From Alphaproteobacteria bacterium (lineage in GTDB: Bacteria > Pseudomonadota > Alphaproteobacteria > UBA8366 > JADFVY01), in the NCBI GenBank assembly GCA_029881615.1, contig JAOUMF010000167.1:1-5586 (forward strand): DNA of 5,586 nucleotides, in the 5' to 3' direction. Below, in pieces: positions 1 through 5,586 of this stretch (position 1 is the stretch's first letter; each line of letters starts with the position of its first letter). The notes under the pieces were generated by a model. The model was not told the origin of the DNA and did no database searches. It was given only the letters and a program-made list of their open reading frames with translations. The translations under genes and the position numbers were made by a program.

Positions 1-1
1 C

Positions 2-223
2 GCCCAGGCCGATGGCAAATTGCTGGAAGAAGTGGCCACCCCCGACGAACCTGGCCGCAAGCTACTGGCCGACGCATCCGACGCCATGCGCCTGACCGCC
101 CGCGGCTATCACCGGGTGCTGCGGGTAGCGCGAACCCTGGCGGATCTGGACGGATCGGCGGATGTGCGGCGCATTCATGTGGCCGAGGCATTGAGCTACC
201 GCCGCATGGCGCCGGGAAGGTGA
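2..223 (+). CDS. comM: ComM/YifB-family Mg-chelatase-like AAA+ ATPase, C-terminal end (5' truncated by window)
   Basis: The reading frame is open from the left edge (first full codon at base 2) and ends in TGA at 221-223, giving 73 residues of a longer protein. The segment from KLLADASDAMRLTARGYHRV through RVARTLADLDGSADV to HVAEALSYRR is the characteristic C-terminal helical lid of the YifB/ComM group (Mg-chelatase subunit ChlI-like AAA+ ATPases), which ends in a HhEALxYR motif. Family members are about 500 residues, so only the tail is here; the Walker motifs lie outside the window. In naturally transformable bacteria ComM is a hexameric helicase promoting branch migration during recombination of incoming DNA, but the gene is also widespread in species not known to take up DNA. 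The TTG at 20 is internal, not a start. The family call is firm; the cellular role in this organism is inferred. Confidence 0.88.
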   Translation, partial: AQADGKLLEEVATPDEPGRKLLADASDAMRLTARGYHRVLRVARTLADLDGSADVRRIHVAEALSYRRMAPGR

Positions 224-293
224 GGGGGCGCAGGCCCGTCACGTTAGACATTCCTCAAGAATATTGCGCTAGATAAACAGGGTAACATTCTCC

Positions 294-1082
294 ATGGAGG
301 CTTGGGTCTTGCGGCATCTGAAGCGCATTACCGCGATCATCAATCTGAAATCCCTGTTGATTGCCGGGTTGGCGGTCATATCCATGCTGGTCTGCCAGCG
401 GTATGGGCTGGAAGCTGGGTTTCCGCTGACGCTGGTCGCAACGGCGGTTATTTTCCCCATCGTGTTTTCCATCGGCGGCGCCTACAAGCGACGGGAAGCC
501 GCGCTGCAGGATTACGGAGAGATCAAGGCGCATGGGCGCGCGATCTATTTTGCCGTGCGCGACTGGCTGGCCGAGCGCGACCCGGCACTGGAAGCCGAGT
601 TTCGCGATCATTTGGGCGGTTTTCTGAAGGACTGCCGCGAGCTTTTCATCCATCCGGTATCGCAAATGGACGAGGCCGAACGGGCGGTTTACCGGCGTTT
701 ATCCGTGCTGTCGAAGGCCATCAACGGTTTGCGCGAACGCGGCCTCGCCTCGGGCGAAGTATCCCGCTGCAATCAGTTTCTATCCAAGATGATGATCTCG
801 TTCGAGACCCTGAAACATATCTATCAGTACCGCACGCCGGTGACGCTGCGCGCTTACAGCGATATTTTCATCTTGCTGCTGCCGGTGCTGTATGGCCCCT
901 GGTTCGCCCAGATCGCCAGCGGCCTGTCGGGTGGCGTGGAATTTGTCATGCCGGTGCTGATGAGCCTGATCCTGGTAGGGCTGGACAACATTCAGGACCA
1001 CCTGGAAAACCCCTTCGACCAGATCGGCGAGGACGATATCGTCTTCAACGCCGAAAAATTCGTCGAACGGCTGGAGCTCTGA
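294..1082 (+). CDS. Bestrophin-like integral membrane protein (putative anion channel)
   Basis: This 262-residue protein has four hydrophobic segments, at about residues 17-36, 43-62, 189-207 and 214-231, split two and two by a charged, mostly helical cytoplasmic region. That is the bestrophin/UPF0187 layout. Two family-like signatures support it: TPVTLRAYSDIFILLLPVLY (181-200), resembling the 'TPIPxxY...LYLLLLP' stretch before the third membrane helix, and ENPFDQIGEDDI (238-249), resembling the conserved 'NPFGxDxxDL' segment after the last helix. Bacterial bestrophins are pentameric channels, usually nearer 280-300 residues, so this is a short, divergent member. Ion selectivity cannot be read from the sequence. 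There is no signal peptide; the first helix is the probable insertion signal. The start is uncertain: ATG 294 has only a weak AGGG at 279-282, whereas in-frame TTG 309 sits 8 bases after GGAGG and would give 257 residues. The gene seems to stand alone between comM and the convergent hinT. Confidence 0.75.
   Translation: MEAWVLRHLKRITAIINLKSLLIAGLAVISMLVCQRYGLEAGFPLTLVATAVIFPIVFSIGGAYKRREAALQDYGEIKAHGRAIYFAVRDWLAERDPALEAEFRDHLGGFLKDCRELFIHPVSQMDEAERAVYRRLSVLSKAINGLRERGLASGEVSRCNQFLSKMMISFETLKHIYQYRTPVTLRAYSDIFILLLPVLYGPWFAQIASGLSGGVEFVMPVLMSLILVGLDNIQDHLENPFDQIGEDDIVFNAEKFVERLEL
296..300 (+). promoter_or_regulatory. Strong Shine-Dalgarno GGAGG inside the annotated start of the bestrophin-like gene
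   Basis: GGAGG at 296-300 lies immediately after ATG 294 and 8 bases before the in-frame TTG at 309-311. It is the best ribosome-binding match in this gene's leader and would support initiation at TTG, removing five residues (MEAWV). ATG 294 itself is preceded only by AGGG at 279-282, an 11-base spacing. Which start is used cannot be settled from sequence alone. Confidence 0.45.
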
Positions 1083-1115
1083 CCGCCACGGCACAGGACC
1101 CTTACGCCATTATGC

Positions 1116-1484
1116 CTAGCTATCCACCGGCTTGATCATCCGGCCGAGATTCTTGCCGGCGAAAATATGGATGTGGAAGTGGGGGACTTCCTGATGGGCG
1201 TCACGCCCGTGATTGGACAGCATGCGATAGCCATCCGCGACCGTGCCCAGATCGCGCGCGACCTTGCCAACGGCGCGCATCAAACCGGCGATTTCCGCGT
1301 CGGAGGCCTTTTCCGTGAAGTCGTCGGACGAAACATAGGGCCCCTTGGGGATCACCAGCACATGGGTCGGCGCCTGCGGGTTGATGTCACGAAAGGCCAG
1401 CGCGTGATCGTCCTCATAAACCTTGTCGCAGGGGATTTCCCCCCGGATGATCTTCGCGAAGATGTTATTCTCGTCGTAAGCCAT
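1116..1484 (-). CDS. hinT: HIT-family (histidine triad) nucleotide-binding protein, HinT-like
   Basis: The gene encodes 122 residues, the usual length for HinT/PKCI-type HIT proteins. Visible family features are IFAKIIRGEIPCDKVYED near the N-terminus, INPQAPTHVLVIPK (34-47) and the C-terminal active site NHGRDAHQEVPHFHIHIFAG (91-110). The triad is H102-x-H104-x-H106, with H104 the expected nucleophile by family alignment. Known HinT proteins hydrolyse purine nucleoside phosphoramidates and acyl-adenylates in the cytosol; the physiological substrate is generally unclear. The ATG at 1484 was chosen over upstream in-frame codons because it has GAGGA 8 bases upstream (1493-1497) and begins the conserved domain. 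That ribosome site overlaps the hisE stop codon, with only 10 bases between the genes, so hinT is evidently the last gene of the his operon. A direct role in histidine synthesis is not established. Confidence 0.93.
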   Translation of the reverse strand: MAYDENNIFAKIIRGEIPCDKVYEDDHALAFRDINPQAPTHVLVIPKGPYVSSDDFTEKASDAEIAGLMRAVGKVARDLGTVADGYRMLSNHGRDAHQEVPHFHIHIFAGKNLGRMIKPVDS

Positions 1485-1494
1485 TGATAATTCC

Positions 1495-1821
1495 TCAGTT
1501 TCGCGACTCTTTTTCTTCAATCCCGGATGTGCCCTCCCGGGATTCCAGCGCCCGCCACACATCGCCGGGCGCAATTCCCTTCGCCGCCCACAACACCAGC
1601 AAATGATAGAGCAGATCGGCGCTTTCATTGGCCAGCGCATCGCCATCCTGCGACAGGGCGGCAATGATGGTTTCCGTCGATTCCTCGCCCAGTTTCTTCG
1701 CGATTTTCTCTGGCCCGCCGGACAACAGCTTCGCGGTCCAGGATGAGGACGGATCCGCGCCCTTGCGCGATTCGATGGTCGCGAAAAGCCGGTCGAGAAT
1801 GGTTGCGTCGATATCCTTCAT
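1495..1821 (-). CDS. hisE: Phosphoribosyl-ATP pyrophosphatase (PRA-PH)
   Basis: HisE hydrolyses phosphoribosyl-ATP to phosphoribosyl-AMP and pyrophosphate, the second step of histidine synthesis, in the cytosol. The 108-residue protein matches the usual stand-alone HisE length and fold (all-alpha MazG-like NTP pyrophosphohydrolase). Characteristic segments are SWTAKLLSGGPEKIAKKLGE, the acidic metal-binding motif GEESTETIIAAL (45-56), and ESADLLYHLLVLWAAKGI (66-83). The acidic residues in the EExxE and ExxDL motifs should hold the Mg ions. It is not fused to HisI, as is common in alphaproteobacteria. The start is ATG at 1821 with AGGG at 1825-1828, only 3 bases upstream. It follows hisF by 31 bases, the widest gap in the operon. 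The last residues (EGTSGIEEKESRN) are a charged tail beyond the conserved domain. Confidence 0.95.
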   Translation of the reverse strand: MKDIDATILDRLFATIESRKGADPSSSWTAKLLSGGPEKIAKKLGEESTETIIAALSQDGDALANESADLLYHLLVLWAAKGIAPGDVWRALESREGTSGIEEKESRN

Positions 1822-1852
1822 GAACCCTGCCTAGCAGAAAACGGGGGCGGCG

Positions 1853-2617
1853 TCAGCCGTCCAGCCGCACGGGAATGCCGGCCTTCGCCATATGTTCCTT
1901 GGCCTGCCCGATGGAATATTCGCCGAAATGGAAGATCGAAGCAGCCAGCACGGCCGCCGCATGACCCTCGCGCACGCCTTCAACCAGATGATCCAGATTT
2001 CCGACCCCGCCCGACGCGATTACCGGAACCGTCACCGAGTCGGCAATGGCGCGGGTCAATTCGCAATCGAAGCCTTCCTTGGTGCCATCGCGATCCATCG
2101 AGGTCAGCAGAATTTCGCCGGCGCCCGAAGTCGCCATGCGTTTGGCCCATTCCACCGCGTCGATACCGGTGGGCTCACGGCCGCCATGGGTGAAAACCTC
2201 CCACTTTCCAGGGCCCGAGCGCCGCGCATCTATCGCCACCACGATACATTGCGCGCCGAACCGTTCCGCCGCCTCGGCCACCAGTTCCGGGCGCTTTACC
2301 GCCGCGGTCATGATGGAAACCTTGTCGGCCCCGGCCAGCAACAACTTTCGAACATCGTCGGTGCTGCGCACGCCGCCACCGATAGTCAGCGGCATGAAAC
2401 ATTGTTCGGCCGTCCTGGCCGCGATGTCCAGAATAGTGTCGCGATTATCGGAAGAGGCCGTTATGTCGAGAAATGTCAGTTCGTCAGCGCCGGCCGCATC
2501 GTAGATCCGGGCCTGTTCCACCGGGTCGCCCGCGTCGATCAGGTTGACGAAATTCACGCCCTTGACGACGCGACCGTCCTTGACGTCGAGACAGGGGATA
2601 ATGCGAACCTTCAGCAT
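1853..2617 (-). CDS. hisF: Imidazole glycerol phosphate synthase, cyclase subunit HisF
   Basis: HisF is the (beta/alpha)8-barrel subunit that uses ammonia delivered by HisH to convert PRFAR into imidazole-glycerol phosphate and AICAR. The 254 residues match the family length. The N-terminus [16 protein letters not shown] carries catalytic D11 and loop-1 K19; the second catalytic aspartate is D130 in [16 protein letters not shown] (78-85) and VIASGGVGN (199-207) are the phosphate-binding turns of the two half-barrels. One oddity: residue 103 is Met (KVSIMTAAV) where the family normally has Asn (KVSINTAAV); the base sequence there (2309-2311, CAT on +) confirms ATG. The gene overlaps hisA by 7 bases (ATGCTGA), and I see no clear ribosome site before its ATG, so it probably depends on translational coupling to hisA. 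hisH lies two genes upstream. Confidence 0.97.
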   Translation of the reverse strand: MLKVRIIPCLDVKDGRVVKGVNFVNLIDAGDPVEQARIYDAAGADELTFLDITASSDNRDTILDIAARTAEQCFMPLTIGGGVRSTDDVRKLLLAGADKVSIMTAAVKRPELVAEAAERFGAQCIVVAIDARRSGPGKWEVFTHGGREPTGIDAVEWAKRMATSGAGEILLTSMDRDGTKEGFDCELTRAIADSVTVPVIASGGVGNLDHLVEGVREGHAAAVLAASIFHFGEYSIGQAKEHMAKAGIPVRLDG

Positions 2618-3324
2618 AGTTTCAACGCTTCCGCCAGATCGATCCGGCCATCATAAAGGGCCCGGCCGATAATGGCCCCGGAAATGCGTTTTTCCGCGAT
2701 CAGCGCACGAATATCGGTCAGCGACGACACACCGCCGGACGCGATCACGGGAATCGACACGGCACGGGCCAGATCCGCCGTTGCCGGGATATTGGCGCCC
2801 TGCAGCACGCCGTCGCGGTCAATATCGGTGTAAATAATCGCATCCACCCCGACATCGGCGAATTTGCGGGCAAGATCGGCGACCTGAATATCGGTCTCCT
2901 CGGCCCATCCCTCTACCGCAACCTTGCCGCCGCGCGCATCGATGCCAACCGCAATTTGACCAGGAAACTTACGGCATGCTTCGCGCACCAGGTCTGGGGT
3001 CTTCACCGCCACGGTACCCAGTATTACCCGCATCACACCGCGGCTCAGCCAGTTTTCGATGGTTTCCAGCGTCCGGATGCCGCCGCCAAGCTGCACCGGT
3101 ATATCGACCTCGTTGATGATCGCTTCCACAGCCGCCGCATTCATCGGTTTTCCCGCGAAGGCGCCATCGAGATCCACCAGGTGCAGCCAGGACGCGCCCG
3201 CATCGGAAAAACTGGCGGCCTGGGCCGCCGGGTCGTCATTAAATACGGTCGCCTGTTCCATGTCGCCACGGATCAGGCGCACACAGCGGCCTTCCTTAAG
3301 ATCGATCGCCGGATAAAGAATCAT
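2611..3324 (-). CDS. hisA: ProFAR isomerase (1-(5-phosphoribosyl)-5-[(5-phosphoribosylamino)methylideneamino]imidazole-4-carboxamide isomerase)
   Basis: HisA carries out the Amadori rearrangement of ProFAR to PRFAR, the substrate of HisF/HisH. It is a (beta/alpha)8 barrel related to HisF by ancient duplication. The protein has 237 residues, within the normal range. The N-terminus [20 protein letters not shown] carries general base/acid D8; the second catalytic aspartate is D129 in [16 protein letters not shown] (78-85), the [14 protein letters not shown] stretch at 164-172 (here [10 protein letters not shown]166) and VIASGGVSS (194-202) are the other signature turns. The ATG at 3324 has GAGG at 3329-3332, overlapping the stop codon of the upstream acetyltransferase gene, 6 bases away. 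Its last codons overlap hisF. All expected key residues are present and there is no sign of a broadened PriA-type function, though that cannot be excluded by eye. Confidence 0.97.
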   Translation of the reverse strand: MILYPAIDLKEGRCVRLIRGDMEQATVFNDDPAAQAASFSDAGASWLHLVDLDGAFAGKPMNAAAVEAIINEVDIPVQLGGGIRTLETIENWLSRGVMRVILGTVAVKTPDLVREACRKFPGQIAVGIDARGGKVAVEGWAEETDIQVADLARKFADVGVDAIIYTDIDRDGVLQGANIPATADLARAVSIPVIASGGVSSLTDIRALIAEKRISGAIIGRALYDGRIDLAEALKLC

Positions 3325-3330
3325 ATCGCC

Positions 3331-3891
3331 TCACTCCCCGTTTGGCGTTTCGGGGGATTCCCCGATCAAAAGCTTGTAATAAAATCGCCCTGGCACGATA
3401 GAACCGTCCGCCAGGCGAGCATAAAGCGGATGCGTGCCCCACTGCACATATCCCATGCTCTCATAAACATGAATAGCGGCCTTCTGGGTCTCGCGAACGT
3501 CAAGATTGATCATCCCGAAACCCTCTTCGCGAGCCTGCGCCTCGACCGCTTCGGTCAGCTCCCGCGCCAACCCATGGCCCCGCGCCCACGGTGCCACGAA
3601 TGCGCTCATCAACGTGCAGGCCGCGGCCTGCGCCTCGTTATTACGGGTTGGCCGCGTCAATTGCGCCGAGCCTGCAATCACGCCGTCCAGAAAACCCAGA
3701 AAAAGTGTCCGGCCGGGCACCAGCACGACACCGCCGTAATAGCTTTCCATCACCTGGCGCGGGGGCGGGGTGAGCCAGCCAAAGCCGCCGCCATCCTCTA
3801 TCGCCGCCACGGTGGCGTCGCATAGCTCGATCATTTCCCGGCCATCCAGCGATTCGGCTATCTTGACCTCGGTTTTCGCCGTATCGGTCAT
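3331..3891 (-). CDS. GNAT-family N-acetyltransferase within the his operon
   Basis: The 186-residue protein has the single GNAT fold signature: strand [10 protein letters not shown], the acetyl-CoA pyrophosphate loop R-x-x-G-x-A as RGHGLA (104-109), helix [16 protein letters not shown], strand MINLDVRE (127-134), and the motif-B helix [15 protein letters not shown] (138-152). It should transfer an acetyl or other acyl group from CoA to an amine, but the acceptor is unknown; nothing in the sequence points to a histidine-pathway intermediate. Start choice: ATG at 3891 makes a 4-base ATGA overlap with the hisH stop and has GGAAG at 3895-3899. A GTG at 3900 would add three residues but fits the context less well. 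It lies between hisH and hisA, on the same strand, 6 bases before hisA, so it must be co-transcribed with them. Base composition looks like that of its neighbours. Confidence 0.88.
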   Translation of the reverse strand: MTDTAKTEVKIAESLDGREMIELCDATVAAIEDGGGFGWLTPPPRQVMESYYGGVVLVPGRTLFLGFLDGVIAGSAQLTRPTRNNEAQAAACTLMSAFVAPWARGHGLARELTEAVEAQAREEGFGMINLDVRETQKAAIHVYESMGYVQWGTHPLYARLADGSIVPGRFYYKLLIGESPETPNGE

Positions 3892-4517
3892 GGCTTCCAC
3901 CCAAGAAAGGCCTCAATAAAAGCAAGGCCGGATTTCTGGCTTTTCTCCGGATGAAACTGGCTGCCGATCATATTATCGCGACCGACCACCGCCGTGACCG
4001 GCCCGCCATAGTCGACCGTCGCCAGAACATGCGCCGGATCGGTACAGCGAAAATGATTGCTATGCACAAAATACATATGCGCGCCGGCGGGCAGCCGATC
4101 GATGACCGGGTGCGATTGCGACAATCGCAGATCGTTCCAGCCCATATGGGGAACCTTCAAGGCAGGGTCGGACGGGGTTATCGGGACGACATCGCCGGCA
4201 ATCCAGCCAAGCCCGGCATGTTCTCCGAACTCCAGCCCGCGTTCCGCCATCAGCTGCATGCCCACGCAAATGCCCAGAAACGGCATTCCGCGGTCGATCA
4301 CCGCATCGCGCAGGGCCTCAACCATGCCGTCGACCGCATACAGCCCGCGCCGACAGTCGCCGAAGGCGCCAACCCCGGGCAGCACGATGCGATCGGCCCG
4401 CGCCACAATGGCCGGGTCAGAGGTAACAGTGACCTTGCCGGCCCCGGCAACCCGTTCAAATGCTTTCGCGGCCGAGTGCAGATTGCCCGACCCGTAATCG
4501 ACAATGGCTATCGTCAT
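3888..4517 (-). CDS. hisH: Imidazole glycerol phosphate synthase, glutamine amidotransferase subunit HisH
   Basis: HisH is the class I glutaminase that releases ammonia from glutamine and channels it into HisF. The 209-residue protein shows the full triad: C84 in [12 protein letters not shown], and H189 and E191 in QFHPEKS. The N-terminal [11 protein letters not shown] (5-15) and the oxyanion-strand region [10 protein letters not shown] (45-54) are also typical, as are VPHMGWND (122-129) and the MYFVHSNHF stretch (148-156), where most homologues have an aromatic residue at the N154 position. The start is ATG 4517, which overlaps the hisB stop as ATGA; the frame continues open upstream only because it runs antisense through hisB's other phase. 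There is only a weak G-rich ribosome site, so translation is probably coupled to hisB. The unusual point is that hisA does not follow directly: an acetyltransferase gene intervenes. Confidence 0.97.
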   Translation of the reverse strand: MTIAIVDYGSGNLHSAAKAFERVAGAGKVTVTSDPAIVARADRIVLPGVGAFGDCRRGLYAVDGMVEALRDAVIDRGMPFLGICVGMQLMAERGLEFGEHAGLGWIAGDVVPITPSDPALKVPHMGWNDLRLSQSHPVIDRLPAGAHMYFVHSNHFRCTDPAHVLATVDYGGPVTAVVGRDNMIGSQFHPEKSQKSGLAFIEAFLGWKP

Positions 4518-5116
4518 GCCGACCCGCCGCCCAGCACGCCCTTGGTGGAGGGAACGGCGCCGGCCTGGCGCGGGTCGATCTCGACCGCCTGGCGCAAGGC
4601 GCGCGCCAGCGCCTTGTAACAGGATTCCACGATGTGATGATTGTTCACGCCGTAAAGACATTCGACATGCAGCGTCAGCCCGGCATTCTGGGCGAAAGCG
4701 CCAAACCATTCACGGAACAGTTCGGTGTCGAAGTCGCCCAGCTTGGGCTGTGTGAAGGCGACATTCCAGACCAGCCACGGCCGGTTGGAACAATCCAGCG
4801 CAACGCGAGTCAGCGTTTCATCCATTGGAATCAAGGCGCTGCCATAACGCGTGATTCCCTTGCGGTCGCCCAGCGCCTTCGCCACGGCCTGGCCTATGGC
4901 GATGCCGGTATCCTCGGTCGTGTGATGAAAATCGATATGCAGGTCGCCCTGGGCCCGAACGTTAAGGTCGATCAGGCTGTGCCGCGATAGCTGCTCCAGC
5001 ATATGATCGAGAAAACCGATCCCCGTGGCCACGTCGTAACGGCCCGTCCCGTCGAGGTCGACGGTGACCGAGATCTGCGTTTCGCGCGTGTTGCGCTCGA
5101 TGCTGGCTTGCCGCAT
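4514..5116 (-). CDS. hisB: Imidazoleglycerol-phosphate dehydratase (monofunctional)
   Basis: IGPD dehydrates imidazole-glycerol phosphate to imidazole-acetol phosphate, using a di-Mn centre in a 24-subunit cytosolic assembly. The 200-residue length matches the monofunctional enzyme; there is no fused phosphatase domain as in E. coli HisB. Metal-ligand motifs are present in order: GFLDHML (34-40), [12 protein letters not shown] (64-75), PMDET (97-101) and [10 protein letters not shown] (156-165), followed by the C-terminal PSTKGVL loop (189-195). The start is ATG 5116, supported by GGAGG at 5122-5126 with 5-base spacing. A GTG at 5128 would add four residues but would place the ribosome site inside the coding region. 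It is the first gene of the operon, facing hslV across a 159-base gap, and ends in a 4-base overlap with hisH. Confidence 0.97.
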   Translation of the reverse strand: MRQASIERNTRETQISVTVDLDGTGRYDVATGIGFLDHMLEQLSRHSLIDLNVRAQGDLHIDFHHTTEDTGIAIGQAVAKALGDRKGITRYGSALIPMDETLTRVALDCSNRPWLVWNVAFTQPKLGDFDTELFREWFGAFAQNAGLTLHVECLYGVNNHHIVESCYKALARALRQAVEIDPRQAGAVPSTKGVLGGGSA

Positions 5117-5121
5117 GGCAA

Positions 5122-5126
5122 CCTCC
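5122..5126 (-). promoter_or_regulatory. Shine-Dalgarno site that fixes the hisB start
   Basis: Read on the - strand this is GGAGG within GTGGAGGTTGCCATG, 5 bases before ATG 5116. It is the strongest ribosome site in the operon and argues for ATG 5116 rather than the in-frame GTG at 5128, which overlaps it. Confidence 0.8.
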
Positions 5127-5144
5127 ACTTCCTTGAAATGCGCG

Positions 5145-5213
5145 CTCTTTTACCATCCGCGCGCGGCGATTGCCAGCATCCCGGTATATCTCTTGATTAC
5201 TGGCGTAAAAGAG
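5145..5213. repeat. Perfect 9-base inverted repeat in the hisB/hslV divergent region
   Basis: CTCTTTTAC at 5145-5153 is repeated in inverse as GTAAAAGAG at 5205-5213, with 51 bases between the arms. The right arm lies in the spacer of the candidate hslV promoter, and is itself flanked by a short dyad TGGC-N8-GCCA (5201-5216). The left arm lies 28 bases upstream of the hisB ATG. It could be a paired operator for a regulator acting on both transcripts, or chance: by rough estimate, about one gap of this length in twenty would hold such a match. Confidence 0.35.
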
Positions 5214-5221
5214 CCACATGG
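5192..5221 (+). promoter_or_regulatory. Candidate sigma-32 (RpoH) heat-shock promoter for hslV
   Basis: CTTGAT at 5192-5197 followed after 16 bases by CCACATGG at 5214-5221 resembles the RpoH consensus CTTGAA / CCCCATnT in both elements and spacing. Transcription would begin near 5228, leaving a leader of about 48 bases before the hslV ATG. hslVU is a classic heat-shock operon, so the context fits. The match is by eye and imperfect. Confidence 0.45.
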
Positions 5222-5275
5222 GATAGGTTCGCCCGACCCGCAAGGGCGCCCGGAAAGTTTCAACAGGCTTTAAAT

Positions 5276-5586
5276 ATGTCCGATAATAATATTTGGCACG
5301 GCACCACCATTCTCTCGGTGCGCAGGGGCAATACGGTTGTGATTGCCGGCGATGGCCAGGTCAGCCTGGGCAACACGGTGATCAAATCCAATGCCCGCAA
5401 GGTACGCCCCCTGGGCGAGGGCGGCGTGATCGTCGGTTTCGCCGGCGCCACCGCCGATGCCTTCACCCTGTTCGAACGGCTGGAAGCCAAGCTGGAGAAG
5501 CATCCCGGGCAGTTGACCCGGGCCTGCGTTGAGCTGGCCAAGGATTGGCGAACGGACCGCTATCTACGGCGCCTGGAAGCCATGAT
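5276..5586 (+). CDS. hslV: ATP-dependent protease subunit HslV (ClpQ), 3' truncated by window
   Basis: HslV is the threonine peptidase of the HslVU protease, a double hexameric ring capped by the HslU ATPase that degrades misfolded and regulatory proteins in the cytosol. The window holds the first 103 codons of a protein normally about 175-185 residues. After a 9-residue propeptide (MSDNNIWHG) comes the catalytic threonine T10 in [10 protein letters not shown]. In mature numbering D17 ([11 protein letters not shown]) and K33 (NARKVRPL) are both present. The segments [20 protein letters not shown] and [18 protein letters not shown] are near-universal in HslV. A propeptide of this kind is typical of alphaproteobacteria; E. 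coli HslV has only the initiator Met. The start is ATG 5276 with a modest AGG at 5265-5267. hslU is expected beyond the right edge. Confidence 0.96.
   Translation, partial: MSDNNIWHGTTILSVRRGNTVVIAGDGQVSLGNTVIKSNARKVRPLGEGGVIVGFAGATADAFTLFERLEAKLEKHPGQLTRACVELAKDWRTDRYLRRLEAM

Noticed and set aside
224..293. The comM/bestrophin-like gap: possible terminator (GGGC-GCAG-GCCC, 226-237) and promoter (TTAGAC 244-249, TAGATA 270-275)
   Set aside because: The stem is only 4 base pairs with no T run, and the promoter spacing would be 20 bases with weak elements. I see nothing firm in this gap.
1083..1115. A possible two-way terminator between the convergent bestrophin-like gene and hinT
   Set aside because: No hairpin followed by a T or A run is visible in these 33 bases.
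302..1135. A 277-codon open frame in another phase over the bestrophin-like gene
   Set aside because: It is slightly longer than the real frame but Arg/Ala/Gly-rich with no membrane helices; the chosen frame has clear family signatures.
1892..2656. A 254-codon open frame on the + strand opposite hisF
   Set aside because: It is the antisense shadow of a high-GC gene: low-complexity, rich in Arg, His and Gly, with no recognisable domain, while the opposite strand encodes a textbook HisF.
2956..3825. A 289-codon open frame on the + strand across hisA and the acetyltransferase gene
   Set aside because: It spans two clearly real genes on the other strand, has no ribosome site of note and no family-like motif; high GC explains the lack of stops.
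3951..4619. A 222-codon open frame on the + strand opposite hisH and the end of hisB
   Set aside because: Same reason: composition is Arg/His/Pro-biased and the opposing HisH and HisB have complete active sites.
5183..5209. A possible sigma-70 promoter for hisB on the - strand (TTTACG, 15 bases, TATACC)
   Set aside because: Each element matches only 4 of 6 consensus bases and the spacing is short, so it is not strong enough to list as a feature.

Overview
The window looks like ordinary chromosome from an alphaproteobacterium, probably of the Rhodospirillales or a related order. The evidence is the high GC content, the gene order hisB-hisH-(acetyltransferase)-hisA-hisF-hisE-hinT, the divergent hslV next to hisB, a stand-alone hisE not fused to hisI, and a short propeptide in front of the HslV catalytic threonine. 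The genus cannot be fixed from this sequence alone. I see no insertion sequence, prophage, CRISPR array, tRNA or rRNA.

Layout. On the + strand, bases 1-223 are the 3' end of a ComM/YifB-type AAA+ ATPase gene. Bases 294-1082 encode a small bestrophin-like membrane protein, probably an ion channel. From there to 5116 everything is on the - strand and reads right to left as one tightly packed operon: hisB, hisH, a GNAT acetyltransferase, hisA, hisF, hisE, hinT. The bestrophin-like gene and hinT converge across 33 bases. On the far right, hslV starts at 5276 on the + strand and runs off the window. The 159-base hisB/hslV gap is the main regulatory region and holds a candidate heat-shock promoter and an inverted repeat.

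How the genes work together. HisE hydrolyses PR-ATP to PR-AMP, HisA isomerises ProFAR to PRFAR, HisH and HisF form the glutaminase/cyclase that yields imidazole-glycerol phosphate and AICAR, and HisB dehydrates imidazole-glycerol phosphate. The other pathway steps (hisG/Z, hisI, hisC, HisN-type phosphatase, hisD) must be encoded elsewhere. Junctions are very tight: two 4-base ATGA overlaps, one 7-base overlap, and gaps of 6, 31 and 10 bases, which suggests translational coupling. The GNAT protein and HinT are passengers with no known step in histidine synthesis.

I found no convincing new biological system. The points most worth a second look are a Met in place of the usual Asn at HisF position 103 (a phosphate-binding position), the acetyltransferase lodged between hisH and hisA, the hisB/hslV regulatory region, and the uncertain start of the bestrophin-like gene.
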